A stretch of DNA of 64,000 bases from Magnetococcales bacterium (GTDB lineage Bacteria > Pseudomonadota > Magnetococcia > Magnetococcales > Magnetaquicoccaceae), in NCBI GenBank assembly GCA_015231915.1, contig JADGAR010000011.1:1-64000 (forward strand), in the 5' to 3' direction. This document shows positions 62,310 to 64,000 of the stretch, in pieces. Both the position numbers and the translations under genes were made by a program. Numbering within the stretch: position 1 is the first letter of the stretch; the number at the start of each line of letters is the position of its first letter. The notes under the pieces are model-generated. The model was not told where the DNA came from and made no database searches. It was given only the letters and a program-made list of their open reading frames with translations.

Positions 62310-64000
62310 TCATGAAGGGCCATCCGGCAGCAGCATCTCCCGCCTGCCCGCCCGGTATTGCTCCCACATGCGCCCATACAACCGCTCCAGGTTGCGCGTG
62401 AAACGCACGGTATCGAACAGGGGATGACGCTCCCGATCCTGCAGCAGATGCCTGCGGATGGCCTGCAACCGGTTCGGGTCGCGCGCCAGACGCAACGCCA
62501 GATCGAACCAGCCCTCCCAGTCGGTGGTCACCAATTCCGGCAGACCCACCGCATGCAGCAAACTGGCCCCGACCCTGGAGGCAAAGGTCTCCCCGATCCG
62601 GGTCACCAGCGGCACCCCCACCCACAAGGCATCGCTTCCCGTGGTATGCGAGGTGTACGGAAAGGTGTCCAGCGCCAGATCCGCCAATGCCAGACGGGCC
62701 AAATGATCGGCAATGTCCGGCAGCCTGGGTGCGAAAATCAACCGCTCGGGATCCACCTCCCGCAGCCCCGCCTCGCCGCGCAAACGGTCGACAGGCACGC
62801 TACCCTGGTCAGGCAGCCACAACCGGCTCTCCGGCACGGCCCGCAGCAATTGGCACCAGAGATCGAAACTCTCCGGGTTGAACTTGACGCCCTGGTTGAA
62901 ACTGCAAAACACCAATCCCTCTTCCGGCAGCCCCGCCATACTCCGCGTGGGGATGGCGGCGGTGCGTCGCTTGCGGTCATTGGGTTGATAACAGTGCGGA
63001 AGCAACGCCAGGGTCTCGCCGAAATGGCCGGCATGCTCCGGCGGCGTGACGATCGGATCCCCGATCAGATAATCCGCGAGCCGCGCATCCCCCAGTGTGC
63101 CGGGATAACCCAGCCACGTCACCTGTACCGGCGCCGGTCGCAAGGCGAGGATTCCAAGGCGGCTGCCCTTGGTGAACCCCTGCAGGTCCACCAGAATCTC
63201 CACCCCATCCTCGGCGATGCACCGCGCGGCCACGGGATCGGCCAGCCCATGCACCGGGCGGAAATGATCGCAGGCGGCCACGATGCGCGCCCGGAGTGTG
63301 GAGCCGTCGTCTGCGGTGTTGGAATAGGCAAAAATCTCGAACCGCTCCCGGTCGTGCCGTTCCAACACCTCCACCAGCAGACTGGCCACGGCGTGCTCCC
63401 GGAAATCACTGGAGAGATAGCCGATCCGCAACCGCCGGGCGGGTCGCGGTGCCACCACCGCCGGAGCCGCCATGAAGTTGTGCCGCGCACAATAGCGCGT
63501 GGCGGCGGTGCGCTGATCCAGGGGGGTGACCGGCAAAAACAGCAGCTTGAACGGACTGACCTCCCCCCGCCCCGCGCGCAACCCTTCCTGCAAGACGGGC
63601 AGCACCTCTGCCAGGGCCGGCCAGTCGCACGCATACATCAACGCATACGTCAGATCACTCAATGCCCCCTGAAAATCCGGTCGGATGGCCAATGCCCGGC
63701 GGTAGCAGGTCAGGGACTCTGCCAGGTCGCCCCGATCCCAACACAAATTCCCCAGATTGCGCCAGGCGCCGGCTTCCATGGGCGCGAGACGCACGGCCTC
63801 CCGGTAAAGCGCCTCGGCCTCGGTCACGCGGTCCTGTCCGGCCAGCATCACGCCCAGGTTGTTGAAGGCGCCCGCCATCCCGGGATCGATGCGCATGGCC
63901 TCGCGCCAGGCGGCTTCGGCTTCCGTGCCGCGCTGTTGCAAATTCAAGGAAACACCTAAATTATTAATAGCTTCGGCATATTCCGGCTGGAGGCGCAAGG
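62310..64000 (-). CDS. TPR and SPINDLY-type O-GlcNAc transferase-like protein (5' end outside window)
   Basis: At least 563 residues are visible and the frame runs to the window edge. The first 130 are TPR repeats (N-N-L-G-V, A-E-A-x-x-R-E-A). The rest matches the GT41 catalytic region of bacterial SPINDLY-like proteins: I-G-Y-L-S-S-D-F, Q-V-T-W-L-G-Y-P-G-T, F-N-Q-G-V-K-F-N-P and L-D-T-F-P-Y-T-S-H-T-T. Such enzymes glycosylate proteins, sometimes flagellins or surface proteins, in the cytoplasm. It converges with the receiver-MBL gene, leaving an 84-nt gap in which no clear terminator is seen. Confidence 0.85.
   Translation of the reverse strand, partial: LRLQPEYAEAINNLGVSLNLQQRGTEAEAAWREAMRIDPGMAGAFNNLGVMLAGQDRVTEAEALYREAVRLAPMEAGAWRNLGNLCWDRGDLAESLTCYRRALAIRPDFQGALSDLTYALMYACDWPALAEVLPVLQEGLRAGRGEVSPFKLLFLPVTPLDQRTAATRYCARHNFMAAPAVVAPRPARRLRIGYLSSDFREHAVASLLVEVLERHDRERFEIFAYSNTADDGSTLRARIVAACDHFRPVHGLADPVAARCIAEDGVEILVDLQGFTKGSRLGILALRPAPVQVTWLGYPGTLGDARLADYLIGDPIVTPPEHAGHFGETLALLPHCYQPNDRKRRTAAIPTRSMAGLPEEGLVFCSFNQGVKFNPESFDLWCQLLRAVPESRLWLPDQGSVPVDRLRGEAGLREVDPERLIFAPRLPDIADHLARLALADLALDTFPYTSHTTGSDALWVGVPLVTRIGETFASRVGASLLHAVGLPELVTTDWEGWFDLALRLARDPNRLQAIRRHLLQDRERHPLFDTVRFTRNLERLYGRMWEQYRAGRREMLLPDGPS

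Noticed and set aside
1-64000. CRISPR arrays, tRNA or rRNA genes, prophage or intact insertion sequences
   Set aside because: No regularly spaced repeats, tRNA-like cloverleaf, rRNA sequence, or transposase with terminal repeats was recognised on reading both strands.

Overview
This is a 64 kb, gene-dense, high-GC window from a Gram-negative bacterium. Signal peptides, Tat export, multi-haem periplasmic cytochromes and a Fbp-type iron importer support that. The many chemoreceptors, hybrid kinases, PilZ proteins and DUF4351 nuclease-like proteins would fit a proteobacterium near the Magnetococcales. No rRNA or magnetosome gene is present to prove it, so the placement is tentative. I see no tRNA, rRNA, CRISPR array, prophage or intact insertion sequence.

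Layout. (1) 1-18.2 kb is a glycan- or envelope-modification locus. It holds the tail of an asparagine-synthase-like gene, two GT-C-like membrane proteins, five SAM methyltransferases, three B12-binding radical SAM proteins (two clear paralogues), one SPASM-type radical SAM protein, a full AsnB, an alpha/alpha-toroid protein and a DPM1-like glycosyltransferase. (2) 18.2-22 kb carries housekeeping tlyA, dxs, ispA and xseB. The minus strand from xseB down to 7.5 kb never has a gap above about 63 nt, so isoprenoid supply and glycan modification may share transcripts. (3) 22-39 kb is a sensory block: two chemoreceptors, a PilZ protein, four histidine kinases (three hybrid), a NarL-type regulator and a Tat-exported carbonic anhydrase. 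(4) 39-46 kb holds a sigma-54 activator divergent from an ankyrin gene that has a near-consensus -24/-12 promoter. Downstream are a heptahaem cytochrome c, a cytochrome b561-like protein and an octahaem cytochrome c, together looking like a quinol-linked periplasmic electron-transfer module. (5) 46-50 kb is gatCAB. (6) 50-53.6 kb has a small unknown gene, an exported rhodanese, a degenerate GGDEF protein and a DUF4351 nuclease-like gene. (7) 53.6-57.3 kb is the Fe(III) importer fbpCAB with a Fur-like site upstream. (8) 57.7-62.2 kb encodes a zinc-ribbon/class III cyclase/AAA/TPR protein overlapping a receiver-metallo-beta-lactamase fusion, a plausible cyclic-nucleotide make-and-break pair. (9) The right edge is a partial TPR/SPINDLY-type glycosyltransferase.

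The most interesting systems are the sigma-54/ankyrin/multihaem module, the B12-radical-SAM glycan island and the cyclase/receiver-MBL pair. Function assignments rest on motifs read by eye; no database search was run.
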